43,130 nucleotides of DNA from Akkermansia muciniphila. Its GTDB lineage: Bacteria; Verrucomicrobiota; Verrucomicrobiia; Verrucomicrobiales; DEV007. This document shows positions 33,421 through 42,922 of the stretch, piece after piece. How positions within the stretch are numbered: position 1 is the first letter of the stretch; each line of letters opens with the position of its first letter. The translations under genes and the position numbers were made by a program. Below the pieces are notes generated by a model. That model searched no databases. It was not told the DNA's origin and worked only from the letters and a program-made list of their open reading frames with translations. Location: contig CAMCXS010000050.1 in the NCBI GenBank assembly GCA_945883495.1, forward strand, positions 1 to 43,130, given 5' to 3'.

Positions 33421-35910
33421 TCAGCTCGTGTGCACCGGCTGCAAGCGCCAGATGTCGCGAGCGTATTCCGCGATGGTCCGGTCGCTCGAGAATTTTCCGA
33501 CGCGCGCCGTGTTGAGAATTGCCTTGTGGGCCCAAGAGGATCGATCGCGGAAGGCGGAATCCACGCGGGCTTGGCAGGCGGCGTAGGCATCGAAGTCGGC
33601 CAACACGAGGAAGGGATCGCCGTGATTGAGTAGGCTGGCTTTCACGGCGGCGGTCGCTTCGCGATTCGTCGTGAAGTAGCCGGAGTCGAGCCAATCGATT
33701 GCGTTGCGCAGCTCTTCGTTGGCCCAGTAGATGTCCATGGAGCGGTAACCTTTGGCGATGAGGGCTTCCGCTTCCTCGACGGTAAGGCCGAAGATGAAGA
33801 TGTTGTCATCGCCGACTTCTTCGAGGATCTCGACGTTCGCGCCGTCCAGGGTGCCGATCGTCAACGCGCCGTTGAGCGCCAGCTTCATATTGCCGGTGCC
33901 GCTGGCTTCCTTGCCGGCGGTGGAGATCTGCTCGGAAAGATCGGCCGCCGGAATGATGCGTTCGGCCAAGGAGACAGAATAGTTCGGCAAGAAGGCGACT
34001 TTCAGCTTCCCGTTGATCCGGGTGTCCGCGTTGATCGTGGCCGCGACGGCGTTGATGCAATGGATGATGTGCTTGGCCAGGAAGTAACCCGGCGCGGCCT
34101 TGGCGGCGAAGATGAAGACCCGCGGTGTGATGTCCAGGCCGGGATCATTGAGGAGGCGACGGTAGAGCGCGAGAATGTGCAGCAGGTTCAGGTGCTGCCG
34201 CTTGTACTCGTGGAGGCGTTTGATCTGAACGTCGAAGAGCGCCTGGGGATCGACGGTGACTCCGCAAAGGTTCTGGATGGTGGTGGCGAGACGCACTTTG
34301 TTCTCGGCCTTGATCGCGAGGAAACGCTCTTGGAACGCGGCATCGCCCGCGTAGTTGGCTAGCTGTTGCAGGCGGTCGAGATCGCGCACCCAATCGGCGC
34401 CGATGATTTCATCGATCAGGCCGGAAAGCGCCGGGTTGCAGGCCTTGAGCCAGCGGCGGGGAGTGATCCCGTTCGTCTTGTTTTGGAAGCGCCCGGGGAA
34501 CAGTTCGGCGAAGTCGGGGAACAGCCGTTCCGTGAGCAAACGGGTGTGGAGGGCGGCGACGCCGTTGGTGGTGTGGCTCCCGAGCACGCTGAGGTGGGCC
34601 ATCCGCACCATCTTCGGATTGGTCTCCTCGATCAGCGAGAGCGAGGCTAGTTTCTCCGGGGCATCCGGCCAACGGATCTGGACCACTTCATCGAGGAACT
34701 TCTGATTGATTTGGTAGATCAGTTCCAGGTGACGCGGCACCACTTTGTGCAGGAGTTGCACGCTCCAGCGTTCCAACGCTTCCGGCAGCAAGGTGTGGTT
34801 CGTGTAGGCGAACGTGTTGCGGACGATCTGCCAGGCGTCCTCGAACGACATGCCTTCCTTATCGATGAGGATGCGGAGCAGCTCGACCACGGCGATCGCC
34901 GGGTGGGTGTCGTTGAGCTGGATGGCGACCTTCTCGGCGAAGTTGTGCCAGCCGTTGCCACCGGCTTGGTGACGGCGGATGATGTCCTGCAAGCTGCACG
35001 CCACGAAGAAGTATTCCTGAACGAGACGGAGTTCGCGGCCTTGTGCGGTGTTGTCGTTCGGGTAAAGAACTTTGGAAATGGTCTCGCCTTCCGCCTTGTC
35101 CTTGATGGCCTCGATGTAACCGCCTTCGTTGAAGATCCGCAGGTTGAACTCCGCCGAGGCGTGGGATTCCCAGAGCCGGAGGAAGTTCACGGTGGAAAGG
35201 GCGTAGCCAGCGATCGGGATATCACGGGGAACGCCGATCAAGGAGCGGGTGCCGACCCAGACGGAACGGCCGTTTCCGGAGTCATCGAACTGCTGTTCCA
35301 CCCGGCCGTAAAGCTCCACGGTGACGGAGTAGTAGGGCCGAATGATTTCCCACGGATTGCCGAAGACATTCCAGGCGTCGGGGTTTTCGACCTGATTGAA
35401 GTTCTCGAACTTCTGCTTGAACAGGCCGAACTCGTAGTAAATGCCGTAACCGACGCTGGGAAGGTCGAGCGTGGCCATGGAATCGAGGAAACACGCGGCC
35501 AAGCGGCCCAGACCGCCGTTGCCCAGCCCCATATCGGGCTCGGACTCGAGCAGAGAGGAGAGATCCTGGCCCAGTTCCGCCAGGGCGGCCTGCGTGGTCT
35601 GCCACAGCCCCGAGTTGTGGAGGTTGTTGTCGAGCAACCGCCCCATTAAATACTCCAGGGATAGGTAGTAAACCCGGCGGACGTTGAGGGCCTGGTGAGC
35701 GGAGCGGGTGTGGCTGGAGCGCTCCAAAATCCGGTCGCGGACGGAGAGACAAACCGCGTTCCACCAGTCCTGCGTCGGAGCCACGCTCGGGTCCTGGGCC
35801 AGGGTGTAGCGCAGGTGATTGAGGATGGATTGCTTCATTCCCTGCACCGAGTTGTCCACGCAAAAGCGGAAGTCGCGGGAGAGAGGGGGCGAAATGGCGA
35901 GATCGTTCAT
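33421..35910 (-). CDS. glgP: Glycogen/alpha-glucan phosphorylase
   Basis: An 829-aa GT35 enzyme that releases glucose-1-phosphate from glycogen or maltodextrin. The pyridoxal-phosphate site is in [28 protein letters not shown]. Other hallmarks are [42 protein letters not shown] and [10 protein letters not shown]. The length matches the ~820-aa bacterial/eukaryotic class. ATG at 35910. In the same window as TreS-Mak and TreY it supports active alpha-glucan turnover. The palindromic repeat follows its stop. Confidence 0.97.
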   Translation of the reverse strand: MNDLAISPPLSRDFRFCVDNSVQGMKQSILNHLRYTLAQDPSVAPTQDWWNAVCLSVRDRILERSSHTRSAHQALNVRRVYYLSLEYLMGRLLDNNLHNSGLWQTTQAALAELGQDLSSLLESEPDMGLGNGGLGRLAACFLDSMATLDLPSVGYGIYYEFGLFKQKFENFNQVENPDAWNVFGNPWEIIRPYYSVTVELYGRVEQQFDDSGNGRSVWVGTRSLIGVPRDIPIAGYALSTVNFLRLWESHASAEFNLRIFNEGGYIEAIKDKAEGETISKVLYPNDNTAQGRELRLVQEYFFVACSLQDIIRRHQAGGNGWHNFAEKVAIQLNDTHPAIAVVELLRILIDKEGMSFEDAWQIVRNTFAYTNHTLLPEALERWSVQLLHKVVPRHLELIYQINQKFLDEVVQIRWPDAPEKLASLSLIEETNPKMVRMAHLSVLGSHTTNGVAALHTRLLTERLFPDFAELFPGRFQNKTNGITPRRWLKACNPALSGLIDEIIGADWVRDLDRLQQLANYAGDAAFQERFLAIKAENKVRLATTIQNLCGVTVDPQALFDVQIKRLHEYKRQHLNLLHILALYRRLLNDPGLDITPRVFIFAAKAAPGYFLAKHIIHCINAVAATINADTRINGKLKVAFLPNYSVSLAERIIPAADLSEQISTAGKEASGTGNMKLALNGALTIGTLDGANVEILEEVGDDNIFIFGLTVEEAEALIAKGYRSMDIYWANEELRNAIDWLDSGYFTTNREATAAVKASLLNHGDPFLVLADFDAYAACQARVDSAFRDRSSWAHKAILNTARVGKFSSDRTIAEYARDIWRLQPVHTS

Positions 35911-35982
35911 TGGCTTGTCCGGCGCTCGCTAGCAGCATTCCTGCCAGGGCCCGGAAACCTGCCGCAGAGTGGGCGGAATTCA

Positions 35983-36000
35983 ACCTTTCTCCGGAAAGGT
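35983..36000 (-). terminator. Weak hairpin after the ChaN-like gene
   Basis: ACCTTTC (35983-35989), TCCG, GAAAGGT (35994-36000), a 7-bp stem at the 3' end of the ChaN-like gene, overlapping one base of its stop. No T-tract follows, so termination is uncertain. Confidence 0.35.
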
Positions 36001-36941
36001 CACTGTTTCGCGGCCTTGGGATTCTGCTCTTTGACGGAGAGATAGTCTCCTACGGGCCTCTGGATGAAGCGGATATCCCGATGGCGGATTTGCACGGCCC
36101 GCCGCATCGCTTCCTCCATTGGCGACAGCACGAGATCGCCGCTTTCGCTGCAAAGGACGATCCGCTCCTGAAGATCGGGCCGGCGCCATTTCACCCGGTC
36201 CGGTGTGCCCAAGCCGAACTGAATGTGCCCGGAGCCAGTCACCGTCATCGCGATCGGCCGCGGTTGGCCTTCCACCGGAACCGGGCCCAAGGCGGCGACG
36301 AGTGCTGAGGCCATGGAATCATCCCGCGCCACCTGGGCTTCGAAGACGTTTTTGAGGAACTTGGGGTCGAACGTGGAGTGGACGCTGAGCAACAAATTGA
36401 GCAAGCGCTCGTACACCGGGTCATCGGTGTGGATTTTCTCGGAGAGAAGTGCGCGCTGCTCGGGTTTGAGGCCGTCGATGCCGACTTTGCCGGTTTCGCG
36501 AATCACTTCGCGTGGGGCGTTCAAACCCACGATGCGACCTTTGCCTTCGCGCACCGTTTCCAAAAGGGCGCGGTAGTCCTCGTAGTTGTCCCACTCTGAT
36601 TTCCAATCGATCTCCTTGGCAAGGCCTTCGAAATCGATCTCGCCATTCGCGTAACGGTCGAGGACGGGCTGATGCCGCGCCTCGATCTGTTCCAGTCCGA
36701 GGACAAACGGGCGCTTCGTGGCCAGGAGCTTTTCCGCGACGATGACCTGGATCCGGTGATGCCTCGCCAATCGATGCGTCTCGCCGACGAACACGACGTC
36801 CACCGATGTCAGGTCCTCCCAAAGATCCGCCTCGTCTTCAATCGGCTCCGCCATGTGCAAATCGAGCCAGAACTCGGCCCGCGGTTTCTCCTCCGCGGTG
36901 GCGGCGGCGAGGGCTAGGATGAGAAAGAGGATGTGGACCAT
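36000..36941 (-). CDS. ChaN-like haem-binding/TIKI-superfamily protein
   Basis: A 313-aa exported protein: signal peptide (first about 17 residues) then an alpha/beta core with VFVGETHRLARHH, FVLGLEQIEARHQPVLDRYANGEIDF, and WDNYEDYRALLE. The pattern matches the ChaN/cofactor-haem-binding branch of the EreA/ChaN-like superfamily. Campylobacter ChaR and related proteins bind haem. The conserved Glu-Thr-His and Glu-Gln-x-x could coordinate haem or a metal. No lipobox is visible, unlike some ChaN lipoproteins. It lies 12 bp after the sulfatase gene, so they are probably co-transcribed, though their functions do not obviously connect. Confidence 0.75.
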   Translation of the reverse strand: MVHILFLILALAAATAEEKPRAEFWLDLHMAEPIEDEADLWEDLTSVDVVFVGETHRLARHHRIQVIVAEKLLATKRPFVLGLEQIEARHQPVLDRYANGEIDFEGLAKEIDWKSEWDNYEDYRALLETVREGKGRIVGLNAPREVIRETGKVGIDGLKPEQRALLSEKIHTDDPVYERLLNLLLSVHSTFDPKFLKNVFEAQVARDDSMASALVAALGPVPVEGQPRPIAMTVTGSGHIQFGLGTPDRVKWRRPDLQERIVLCSESGDLVLSPMEEAMRRAVQIRHRDIRFIQRPVGDYLSVKEQNPKAAKQ

Positions 36942-36953
36942 GGGTTGGGCTGT

Positions 36954-38537
36954 TTAGGGGCGGGGTTTTTTCTGTTTCTCTGGCTCTCCATTGGTATACG
37001 GGGCGTGTTCGAAGACTGGATCGGCAGCAAGCCGGGGATCGTTGGCGGCTTCGAGTTTGCCGGTGAGTTCTTCAGAGAGTTCCTTCTTCTTGGCGGCGTA
37101 TTCGGGGTGATCGGCCACGTTGTCGAGTTGGTCGGGATCTTTGGAGAGATCGTAAAGTTCTTCGCCGGGGCGTTTGCCGAGGGCGCGATCGAAGTATGGT
37201 TTCCATTCGGGATCGTTTTGGTGGCGGATGATCCAGGCTTTCGTAGGGCTGGCGTCCATATCCGCGTAGCCGGCGCGGGTGTTTCCTTCCAGTTCCGCTT
37301 CCGTGGCTTCGGAGGGATCGCCCATGGGCCAACGGTCGGGCTCGAAGTTGCGGATGTAGAGGAAATCCGTTTTGCGCAGGGCACGCATCGGGTAGGGGAG
37401 ATTGCCCTCGCGCGCGCTGGCGACGTGCCGTTCGCGTCCGAGGATGGCCCAGTCGTGCGAAGGGGCGATTTGGCCTTGTTGTTCGGATTTTAAGATGGGC
37501 AGAAGCGAACGGCCGTAGAGAGCGGGCGGGGGATTGACGCCGCCGATTTCCAGGAAGGTTGGGCACAGGTCCGGGATGCGCACGATGTCGTCAATGACTC
37601 GGCCGGGTTTGCCGCCTGGAAAACGGATCGCCAAGGTGACCGAGGTGCCGTGATCGTAGAGATCGCATTTGCCATGAGGAACGCCAGGCATGCCGTGATC
37701 TCCGCTGGCCACGATGACGGTGCGCTCCAGTTCACCACTGGCCTCCAGTTCCGCGAGGAGGACGCCAAGACAGGCATCGACGGCTTGGCATTCGCCGAGG
37801 TAATCGGCCACGTCTTCACGGATCTCAGGGACGTCCGGAAGGAAGCCGGGCATCTTGCCTTTAAGGGCGTCTGGATCGATGCCCCAATGCGCTTTCCCGG
37901 AGCCCTTGATCCAGGTGCGGTGAGTGGTGGTGGTGCCGAATTGGTAGAGCCAGGGCTGGTCGGGTTTCCGGGCGGCGAGGAAGGCGTCGAAGTTGCCGCG
38001 GACTTGATCGAGGATTTGCGAGCGGGCTTGCGCCACGGTGACGCCTTGGGCGAGGAGTTTCTCGGTTTCTTCGGAGAAGTTGTTGGGGGCTCGACCGGCC
38101 TTCTCGTAGGCATACTGCTGGCCGCCGAACGGGGCATCGTTGGGCGTGCCCGGGCTCCAGATTTTATAGCTTTTGCCAATGTGATACCCGGCATCGCGCA
38201 GCAGGAGCGGATAGGAGGGGATCGAGGCATCCCAGACCGCGCCGTTGAGGATGGCGGCTTGGCCGGTGTTGAAGAAATAACGGCCGGAAAGCAGGGAGGA
38301 GCGGCACGGCGTGCAACTCGGGGAATTCACGAAGGCGCGGCGGAAGAGCACGCCTTCGCGGGCGAGCCGGTCGACGTTCGGCGTGGAGATGGCGTCGTTG
38401 AGGGTCGGTTTGCCATCGATCTTGGCGTAGGCGCTGGCGTAGCGGCCCCAGTCATCGGCGAAGACGAAGAGGATATTGAGCCGATCTGCGGCCAGGGCCG
38501 GGGCGCAAAGGAGTAGCAACAGGGCGAGGGGTCTCAT
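36954..38537 (-). CDS. Secreted type I (formylglycine) sulfatase
   Basis: A 527-aa alkaline-phosphatase-fold sulfatase. A signal peptide (about residues 1-17, LLLLLCAPALAA) precedes metal residues ADDWG (Asp28-Asp29). The sulfatase signature is CTPCRSSLLSGR, with Cys75 the formylglycine precursor (C-x-P-x-R). DHGMPGVPHGKCDLYDHG carries the second metal set, and the C-terminus has DLYDLSKDPDQLDN. Substrate is probably a sulfated polysaccharide or proteoglycan. A maturation enzyme must be elsewhere. GGAA precedes the ATG with 6-nt spacing. It is divergent from the DUF4091 protein, suggesting shared control of glycan breakdown. Confidence 0.93.
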   Translation of the reverse strand: MRPLALLLLLCAPALAADRLNILFVFADDWGRYASAYAKIDGKPTLNDAISTPNVDRLAREGVLFRRAFVNSPSCTPCRSSLLSGRYFFNTGQAAILNGAVWDASIPSYPLLLRDAGYHIGKSYKIWSPGTPNDAPFGGQQYAYEKAGRAPNNFSEETEKLLAQGVTVAQARSQILDQVRGNFDAFLAARKPDQPWLYQFGTTTTHRTWIKGSGKAHWGIDPDALKGKMPGFLPDVPEIREDVADYLGECQAVDACLGVLLAELEASGELERTVIVASGDHGMPGVPHGKCDLYDHGTSVTLAIRFPGGKPGRVIDDIVRIPDLCPTFLEIGGVNPPPALYGRSLLPILKSEQQGQIAPSHDWAILGRERHVASAREGNLPYPMRALRKTDFLYIRNFEPDRWPMGDPSEATEAELEGNTRAGYADMDASPTKAWIIRHQNDPEWKPYFDRALGKRPGEELYDLSKDPDQLDNVADHPEYAAKKKELSEELTGKLEAANDPRLAADPVFEHAPYTNGEPEKQKKPRP

Positions 38538-38591
38538 GGCGGTTCCTGAATAAAGCGGGCAGGGCGGGCCGTGAAAAGCCTAGAATCAACA

Positions 38592-40952
38592 ATGCACCGC
38601 TCCCTCCTCACCGCTCTGCTGATCGCCAATCTCCCAGCCCAAGAGGCGCAACGCATCGAAGTCTCCCGGGATGCCTGGATTTCCGCTTACGAATCGGAGC
38701 GGGAAGGCAACAACGGCGGTTCGCCGAAACTCAAGCTGAAAGGCATTCAGGAATTTTTCCTCATCGACTTCGATCCCGCGCCGTTGCAGGGGCAGCGTTG
38801 TCTGCGGGCGCAACTTCACCTGCATCTGGAAGGATCGGAAACCTTGGGCCGGATGACGGTTTCCACGGTGGCGGAGGAGTGGGTGGAAGGAAATGGAACG
38901 GGTTATGCCAAGGTTCCGGGGGCGACCTCCTTTCTCTGGTTGCGCACGGACGAGCAACGCTGGCGGGATCTGGACGTGACCGGTTCCACTCTCGGGCAGG
39001 CGGGGACGATCTGGAGCTTCGGAGACGCCACCAAACCAGATGCGGAGGGATGGCAAGTGATCCCGATCGATCCAGCGGTGATTCAGGCGCGGATCGATGG
39101 CCAGAGCCACGGCTTTTTTGTGATGGATGACGTGGGAAGCGAATATACCCGCACTGGAAACACAATTGATTATAAGCATTTTCCGAATCGCTATGTAGCA
39201 AGCCGGGATGGGAAGAAAGCGGCGCGGCCCTATTTCACGTTGTGGATGGAGCACGGTGCGCCGTCTGAGGCGGTAGCGTGGCCCCCAGAGGAAGCCAAGA
39301 AGGTCGATCCAGGGAAGTACGCATTGCCTGCGATAGACGTTGCTCCGCCAGCCGGGAAACTGCCGGTCGAGTGCCGGGATGAGCTTGGCGAGCCATTGCC
39401 GGCGTTGGAATTCTTCGCCGCCCGTGGTGAGGCGATCGGTTTTGCGGTCATGGGAGCGGATCCGAAGGAGGTGAAGCTCGAACTCCCCGGCATCGCTCCC
39501 AAAGTCTATGCGATGCCGAAGATCGCGGGGAAAGTGGATCCGCTGGTGCCGGTTGGGTGGACCGGCGCGCCGGAAGGATTGGAGAACGGCGGGACGTTTC
39601 TCGATCTCCATGTGCCCAAAGCGGCCAAAGCTGGCCGGATCGAGGGCGTCTTGAACGCCGGGGCGATCAAGCTTCCCGTTGTGCTCACGGTTGGGAACTT
39701 CACGCTGCCGGACACGCTCTCGTTCCTGCCGCAAATGAATTGCTACGGGCTGCCGGAAGGACAGGAACGGGCCTACTACCGGTTGGCGCACGAGCATCGC
39801 ACGGTCTTGAATTGCCTTCCGTATGGCTGGACCGGCAAAGTTCGCGCCGCGCCGAAGGTCAACGCCGATGGGAGTTGGGACTGGACTGCTTGGGATGCCG
39901 CCTACGGTCCGCTTTTCGACGGCTCCGCCTTTGCCGATCTTCCCCGCGGCGCGGTGCCCATCGAAGCGTTCTACCTGCCGCTGAACGAGAACTGGCCGAT
40001 GGACCACGAGAAGCTCTTCCGGGGCGGGTATTGGATCGAGTCCGCTTACGAGAACGAATATTGGACCCAGTTCCGCGCCGCCGCCGCCAAGTTCGCCGAG
40101 CATGTGGAGGCGAAGCAGTGGAAGGGGACGATGTTCGAGTTTTATCTGAACAACAAAGTCTACTTCAAGCGCGACCGGGGGAACCGCTGGGACGCTTGTT
40201 CCGCGCCGTGGATTTTCGATGAGCCGATGCATACCCAGGATTTTTGGGCGTTGCGGCGCTTTGGATTGGAGTTCTGGAACGGCGTGGCGCCGTATCCATC
40301 CCGGGAGTTCTTTGCCTACCGCGCGGATATTTCGCGTCCCGAATGGCAACGCGAGTTACTCGACGGAATCACCACCGCGGAGGTGGTCAGCGGCGTGCTG
40401 CGCACCTACCGGGACCGGGTCATCGGCCGCGCGGAACGTCTGGGGAACTTGGTCTACATGTATGGCTCCGCCAATCCGATCGGCACGCCGAACGTGGTGC
40501 CGGCGGCGTGGTGCGTGGAGACCTGGGCGCTGGGGGCGGACGGTGTGGTGCCGTGGCAAACCGTGGGCAAGCAAGACTCGTGGACGGAGCCAGACACGCT
40601 GTCGCTCTTCTATCCGACCGCAAATGGACCGGTGCCGAGCCTCCGCCTGAAATCCTTCCGCGCCGGGCAGCAGTTGGTGGAGTATCTCAATCATTCCGGC
40701 ATCGACCGGCGCCAACTCGGCGAAGCGATCCTGGCGGAACCGGGGATGCGAGCGAAGCTTCAGAAGACGTCCGAGGACGATGCCGGCAGCTCGCTCTTCG
40801 ACGCCACCACGCATCAGTCCCTCACGGCGTTGCGCCGTTCGCTGCATCCCAACAACCGAGAGGTGGTGAAATCGCTCCATCATGCGGGACGGGATCCCAG
40901 TCGAGTGCGCCCCATCACGCCCCTTCCCGTGCCATTGCCGGTGGCGCGGTGA
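38592..40952 (+). CDS. Secreted DUF4091 protein with N-terminal carbohydrate-binding-like domain
   Basis: About 786 aa. The signal peptide is short (MHRSLLTALLIANLPAQE). Residues about 20-215 resemble a DNRLRE/CBM96-like beta-sandwich: AWISAY, FFLIDFDPAPLQGQRCLRAQLHLHLEG and VAEEWVEGN are typical. The C-terminal half (about 420-715) has the DUF4091 pattern, a TIM-barrel-like region found in glycoside-hydrolase-like proteins, with WPMDHEKLFRGGYW, EFYLNNKVYF, IFDEPMHTQDFWALR and WALGADGVVPW. Catalysis is not proven. The ATG at 38592 was chosen over the GTG at 38571. It is divergent from the sulfatase, consistent with degrading a sulfated glycan. A 9-bp tandem repeat begins two bases after its stop. 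Confidence 0.82.
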   Translation: MHRSLLTALLIANLPAQEAQRIEVSRDAWISAYESEREGNNGGSPKLKLKGIQEFFLIDFDPAPLQGQRCLRAQLHLHLEGSETLGRMTVSTVAEEWVEGNGTGYAKVPGATSFLWLRTDEQRWRDLDVTGSTLGQAGTIWSFGDATKPDAEGWQVIPIDPAVIQARIDGQSHGFFVMDDVGSEYTRTGNTIDYKHFPNRYVASRDGKKAARPYFTLWMEHGAPSEAVAWPPEEAKKVDPGKYALPAIDVAPPAGKLPVECRDELGEPLPALEFFAARGEAIGFAVMGADPKEVKLELPGIAPKVYAMPKIAGKVDPLVPVGWTGAPEGLENGGTFLDLHVPKAAKAGRIEGVLNAGAIKLPVVLTVGNFTLPDTLSFLPQMNCYGLPEGQERAYYRLAHEHRTVLNCLPYGWTGKVRAAPKVNADGSWDWTAWDAAYGPLFDGSAFADLPRGAVPIEAFYLPLNENWPMDHEKLFRGGYWIESAYENEYWTQFRAAAAKFAEHVEAKQWKGTMFEFYLNNKVYFKRDRGNRWDACSAPWIFDEPMHTQDFWALRRFGLEFWNGVAPYPSREFFAYRADISRPEWQRELLDGITTAEVVSGVLRTYRDRVIGRAERLGNLVYMYGSANPIGTPNVVPAAWCVETWALGADGVVPWQTVGKQDSWTEPDTLSLFYPTANGPVPSLRLKSFRAGQQLVEYLNHSGIDRRQLGEAILAEPGMRAKLQKTSEDDAGSSLFDATTHQSLTALRRSLHPNNREVVKSLHHAGRDPSRVRPITPLPVPLPVAR

Positions 40953-40954
40953 CC

Positions 40955-40999
40955 TTTGGGAGCTTTGGGAGCTTTGGGAGCTTTGGGAGCTTTGGGAGC
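40955..40999. repeat. 9-bp tandem repeat (TTTGGGAGC)x5
   Basis: Five exact copies of TTTGGGAGC, then a truncated TTTGAGC, starting two bases after the DUF4091 stop. Copy number is likely variable by slippage. The minus reading makes a Lys-Ala-Pro repeat that is not considered a gene. Confidence 0.9.
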
Positions 41000-41033
41000 T
41001 TTGAGCAAAGCCCTGACCGGCCTCATTTCACTT

Positions 41034-41075
41034 TCGAAATCGAAATCGAAATCGCCGTCGCAATCGCAATCGCAA
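41034..41075. repeat. Hexamer tandem repeat TCGNNN x7
   Basis: Seven units: TCGAAA three times, TCGCCG once, TCGCAA three times. It lies 34 bp after the nonamer repeat. Such short runs of TCGNNN hexamers are prone to slippage. Confidence 0.85.
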
Positions 41076-41259
41076 GCGTCCCCTTTCCAATCCGTGCCCA
41101 TCCGTTCCATCCGTGGTTCCCAGAAGAAGGGAAGTCCGCCCTTCCACACCGTAGGATGGGCATTCCTGCCCGTCCGCATAACGCCCTTTTTCGACATCGA
41201 GATCGTCATCGAGCTCGATTCCCTTCCTTCACGGAAACAACCCAACGCCTGGAAAACGC

Positions 41260-41296
41260 AAAAGGGACGCTGCCCTCCTGGACAGCGCCCCCTTTT
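41260..41296. terminator. Bidirectional terminator hairpin
   Basis: AAAAGGG (41260-41266) pairs with CCCTTTT (41290-41296), and CGCTG (41268-41272) pairs with CAGCG (41283-41287). On the minus strand it ends in CTTTT, 35 bp after the stop of the helical protein gene, as a good intrinsic terminator. On the plus strand it also ends in CTTTT. Confidence 0.75.
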
Positions 41297-41331
41297 CCGA
41301 AACGTATGCGATGTGGAAACGAGAAAAGTCC

Positions 41332-42276
41332 TCAGCTAGCCAGATCCAGTGCCGCATCCCCCACCGGCGCTTCCACGGTCTGTCCTGGCATCGAGATGAT
41401 CCTCGGTGCGCTGGCCAGTTCGGGAGCTAGAACCACCGGCTTCATTACCGTGGATTGGCTCAACTGCCTGGACCGGGCTAACAACGCCTCCCGGCGCTGA
41501 CGGCGGGCCGTCGTGATGGCTGTCTCGGACGTCTTCTTCGTCGCGGCTTTCCGGGACCGCGTTTGCTTCTTCTGCTGTGCCGTCTCCTTTTTGACAATGC
41601 TCCGCTCCAAAATGGTTTCTATGGAGGTGCGGCCCGGGCGCACCACTTTGCGCGCATTCGTATACGCGGTATAAAACTCCGGCGCCGTGTTTTCAAACTG
41701 CAGCATCAGCGGATCCACGACTCCATCCAGCATCTCCTGCAGCCCATCGATCTCCCGCTTCAAAAGCTCCGTCAGGGTCTTCTTGCGGGTAATGGCATTG
41801 CGAGGTGATATCACAATTACATCATAGACTTCGATCCGCGTCGCCAGTTGCTTGATCGACTCCGCCGTGAGGCCCAGTGAAGTCAAAGCGCCTTGATGTT
41901 CCTGGGCCAACGTATGCACCGTCTTCAAGCGATCCAAAAGCACCGCTTGCGGGATGCGCTTCAGCTCACTGCGGGACAGCTGAACCGATTGCAAAACTTC
42001 CTCCTGTCCATTCTCCCGGGCCCATGCCGCCACGATCCCAGCGACGCCGAGCACCGCCTCGATCGCGAGGTCACGAACCCGGTTCTTCTGGGCCGTCACT
42101 CCGGTCCCACAAGCTTCCTGTTCTTGACCCAAGGCTTCAATCGTATCCAGGCGCTCCTGGATCCGCTTCACATAACCCACCAGAAAGCTGATCCCAGCAA
42201 ATCTAGCAGCGTGGTCCGCAAACGTGCGCAACGTATTGCGGAAGGAGAGCACAACGGCTCGTTGCAATGTCGTCAT
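41332..42276 (-). CDS. Helical protein of an uncharacterised Verrucomicrobia/Bacteroidetes-type family
   Basis: A 314-aa protein starting MTTLQRAVVLSFRNTLRT at 42276 (a TTG at 42354 would add 26 residues that do not look conserved). It is mostly alpha-helical: IQERLDTIEAL, QKNRVRDLAIEAVLGVAGIVAAWA, LDRLKTVHTLAQEHQGAL, a VYDVIVISPRNAITRKKTLTELL segment, LQEMLDGVVDPLMLQF and PEFYTAYTNARKVV. Proteins of this pattern recur, unnamed, in Verrucomicrobia and Bacteroidetes, in the latter often near carboxypeptidase-like-domain proteins. A Lys/Arg/Thr-rich basic linker (about residues 215-275) and a Pro/Ala tail follow. No signal peptide or enzymatic motif is visible. AT-rich DNA and two palindromes lie upstream. 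Confidence 0.7.
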   Translation of the reverse strand: MTTLQRAVVLSFRNTLRTFADHAARFAGISFLVGYVKRIQERLDTIEALGQEQEACGTGVTAQKNRVRDLAIEAVLGVAGIVAAWARENGQEEVLQSVQLSRSELKRIPQAVLLDRLKTVHTLAQEHQGALTSLGLTAESIKQLATRIEVYDVIVISPRNAITRKKTLTELLKREIDGLQEMLDGVVDPLMLQFENTAPEFYTAYTNARKVVRPGRTSIETILERSIVKKETAQQKKQTRSRKAATKKTSETAITTARRQRREALLARSRQLSQSTVMKPVVLAPELASAPRIISMPGQTVEAPVGDAALDLAS

Positions 42277-42404
42277 ATAATATGTGGTGTGTAGTAGTTT
42301 TTCGTAAAACAACGCCTTACGCAGGGAAGATAAAATACCACAATCAATAAACAATTAATATTTGTAATACATAATGTAACGTTTACGTCACATTTCTCAC
42401 CCGG

Positions 42405-42448
42405 TGCGTCATGAGACGCAGCTGCGGGAATGTCACGCAATTGTGACA
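42405..42448. promoter_or_regulatory. Two adjacent palindromes upstream of the helical protein gene
   Basis: TGCGTC-ATGA-GACGCA (42405-42420) and TGTCAC-GCAATT-GTGACA (42431-42448), both perfect 6-bp arms, about 130-170 bp before the minus-strand ATG. The second is CRP/FNR-like in layout but not in consensus. Possible operator or transcript hairpins. Confidence 0.35.
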
Positions 42449-42810
42449 TCCGAAGTCTTCGGGCACCGAATTGAGCCTCCAGCGGTGCGGCGAGGGGGAA
42501 TCACTTTTGGCTTTTCAATCTCGGCGCTCAGCCTGGAACGGTCCGCGTAAATAGCTTTAGTCGCTTGGAGGGGGCGACCGCCGCTCCCAGAGAGACGGAA
42601 AGGCGGCGTCACTTCGCCAACGTCGGGTAAGGTGTGTCCCAACGGCCCGGGAGAAGGAGCCCAGGGCCCGGCGTCGCGGAGTGTCTCAACAGGCTCCGCT
42701 AAGGCCACAACCTGATCACCGCTTGCCTGCGTGCCACCAAAGGGATAGTCTCCACTCATGTCAAGTTGCGCCTTCGGATGGGATGTGAATGGAACTGATG
42801 GTCAGAAAGG

Positions 42811-42833
42811 GCGGAATGCGTGGGCGATTCCGC
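42811..42833. repeat. Dispersed palindromic element, variant copy
   Basis: GCGGAAT (42811-42817), a 9-nt loop, ATTCCGC (42827-42833), then TAC as in the other copies. A diverged relative of the element at 33393-33416, next to a further copy at 42854. Confidence 0.55.
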
Positions 42834-42853
42834 TACGAGAATGAATTCTGAGT

Positions 42854-42877
42854 AGCGGAATTCCCAAGAATTCCGTT
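42854..42877. repeat. Dispersed palindromic element, copy 2
   Basis: AGCGGAATTC-CCAA-GAATTCCG then TT: the reverse complement of the 33393-33416 element with one arm eroded. GTAG precedes it as in copy 1. Part of a small dispersed hairpin family. Confidence 0.65.
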
Positions 42878-42922
42878 CCAGTGTCCGTCACAATCATTCA
42901 CATGGCGCCAGCCAAAGCCCTG

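Noticed and set aside
38586-40349. 587-codon minus-strand frame opposite the DUF4091 gene
   Set aside because: Shadow of the coding strand in GC-rich DNA; Arg/Pro-rich without domain motifs.
42433-42759. 108-codon minus-strand frame at the right end
   Set aside because: Pro/Gly/Ser/Arg-rich without recognisable motifs, no ribosome site, and it overlaps palindromic DNA; likely chance.
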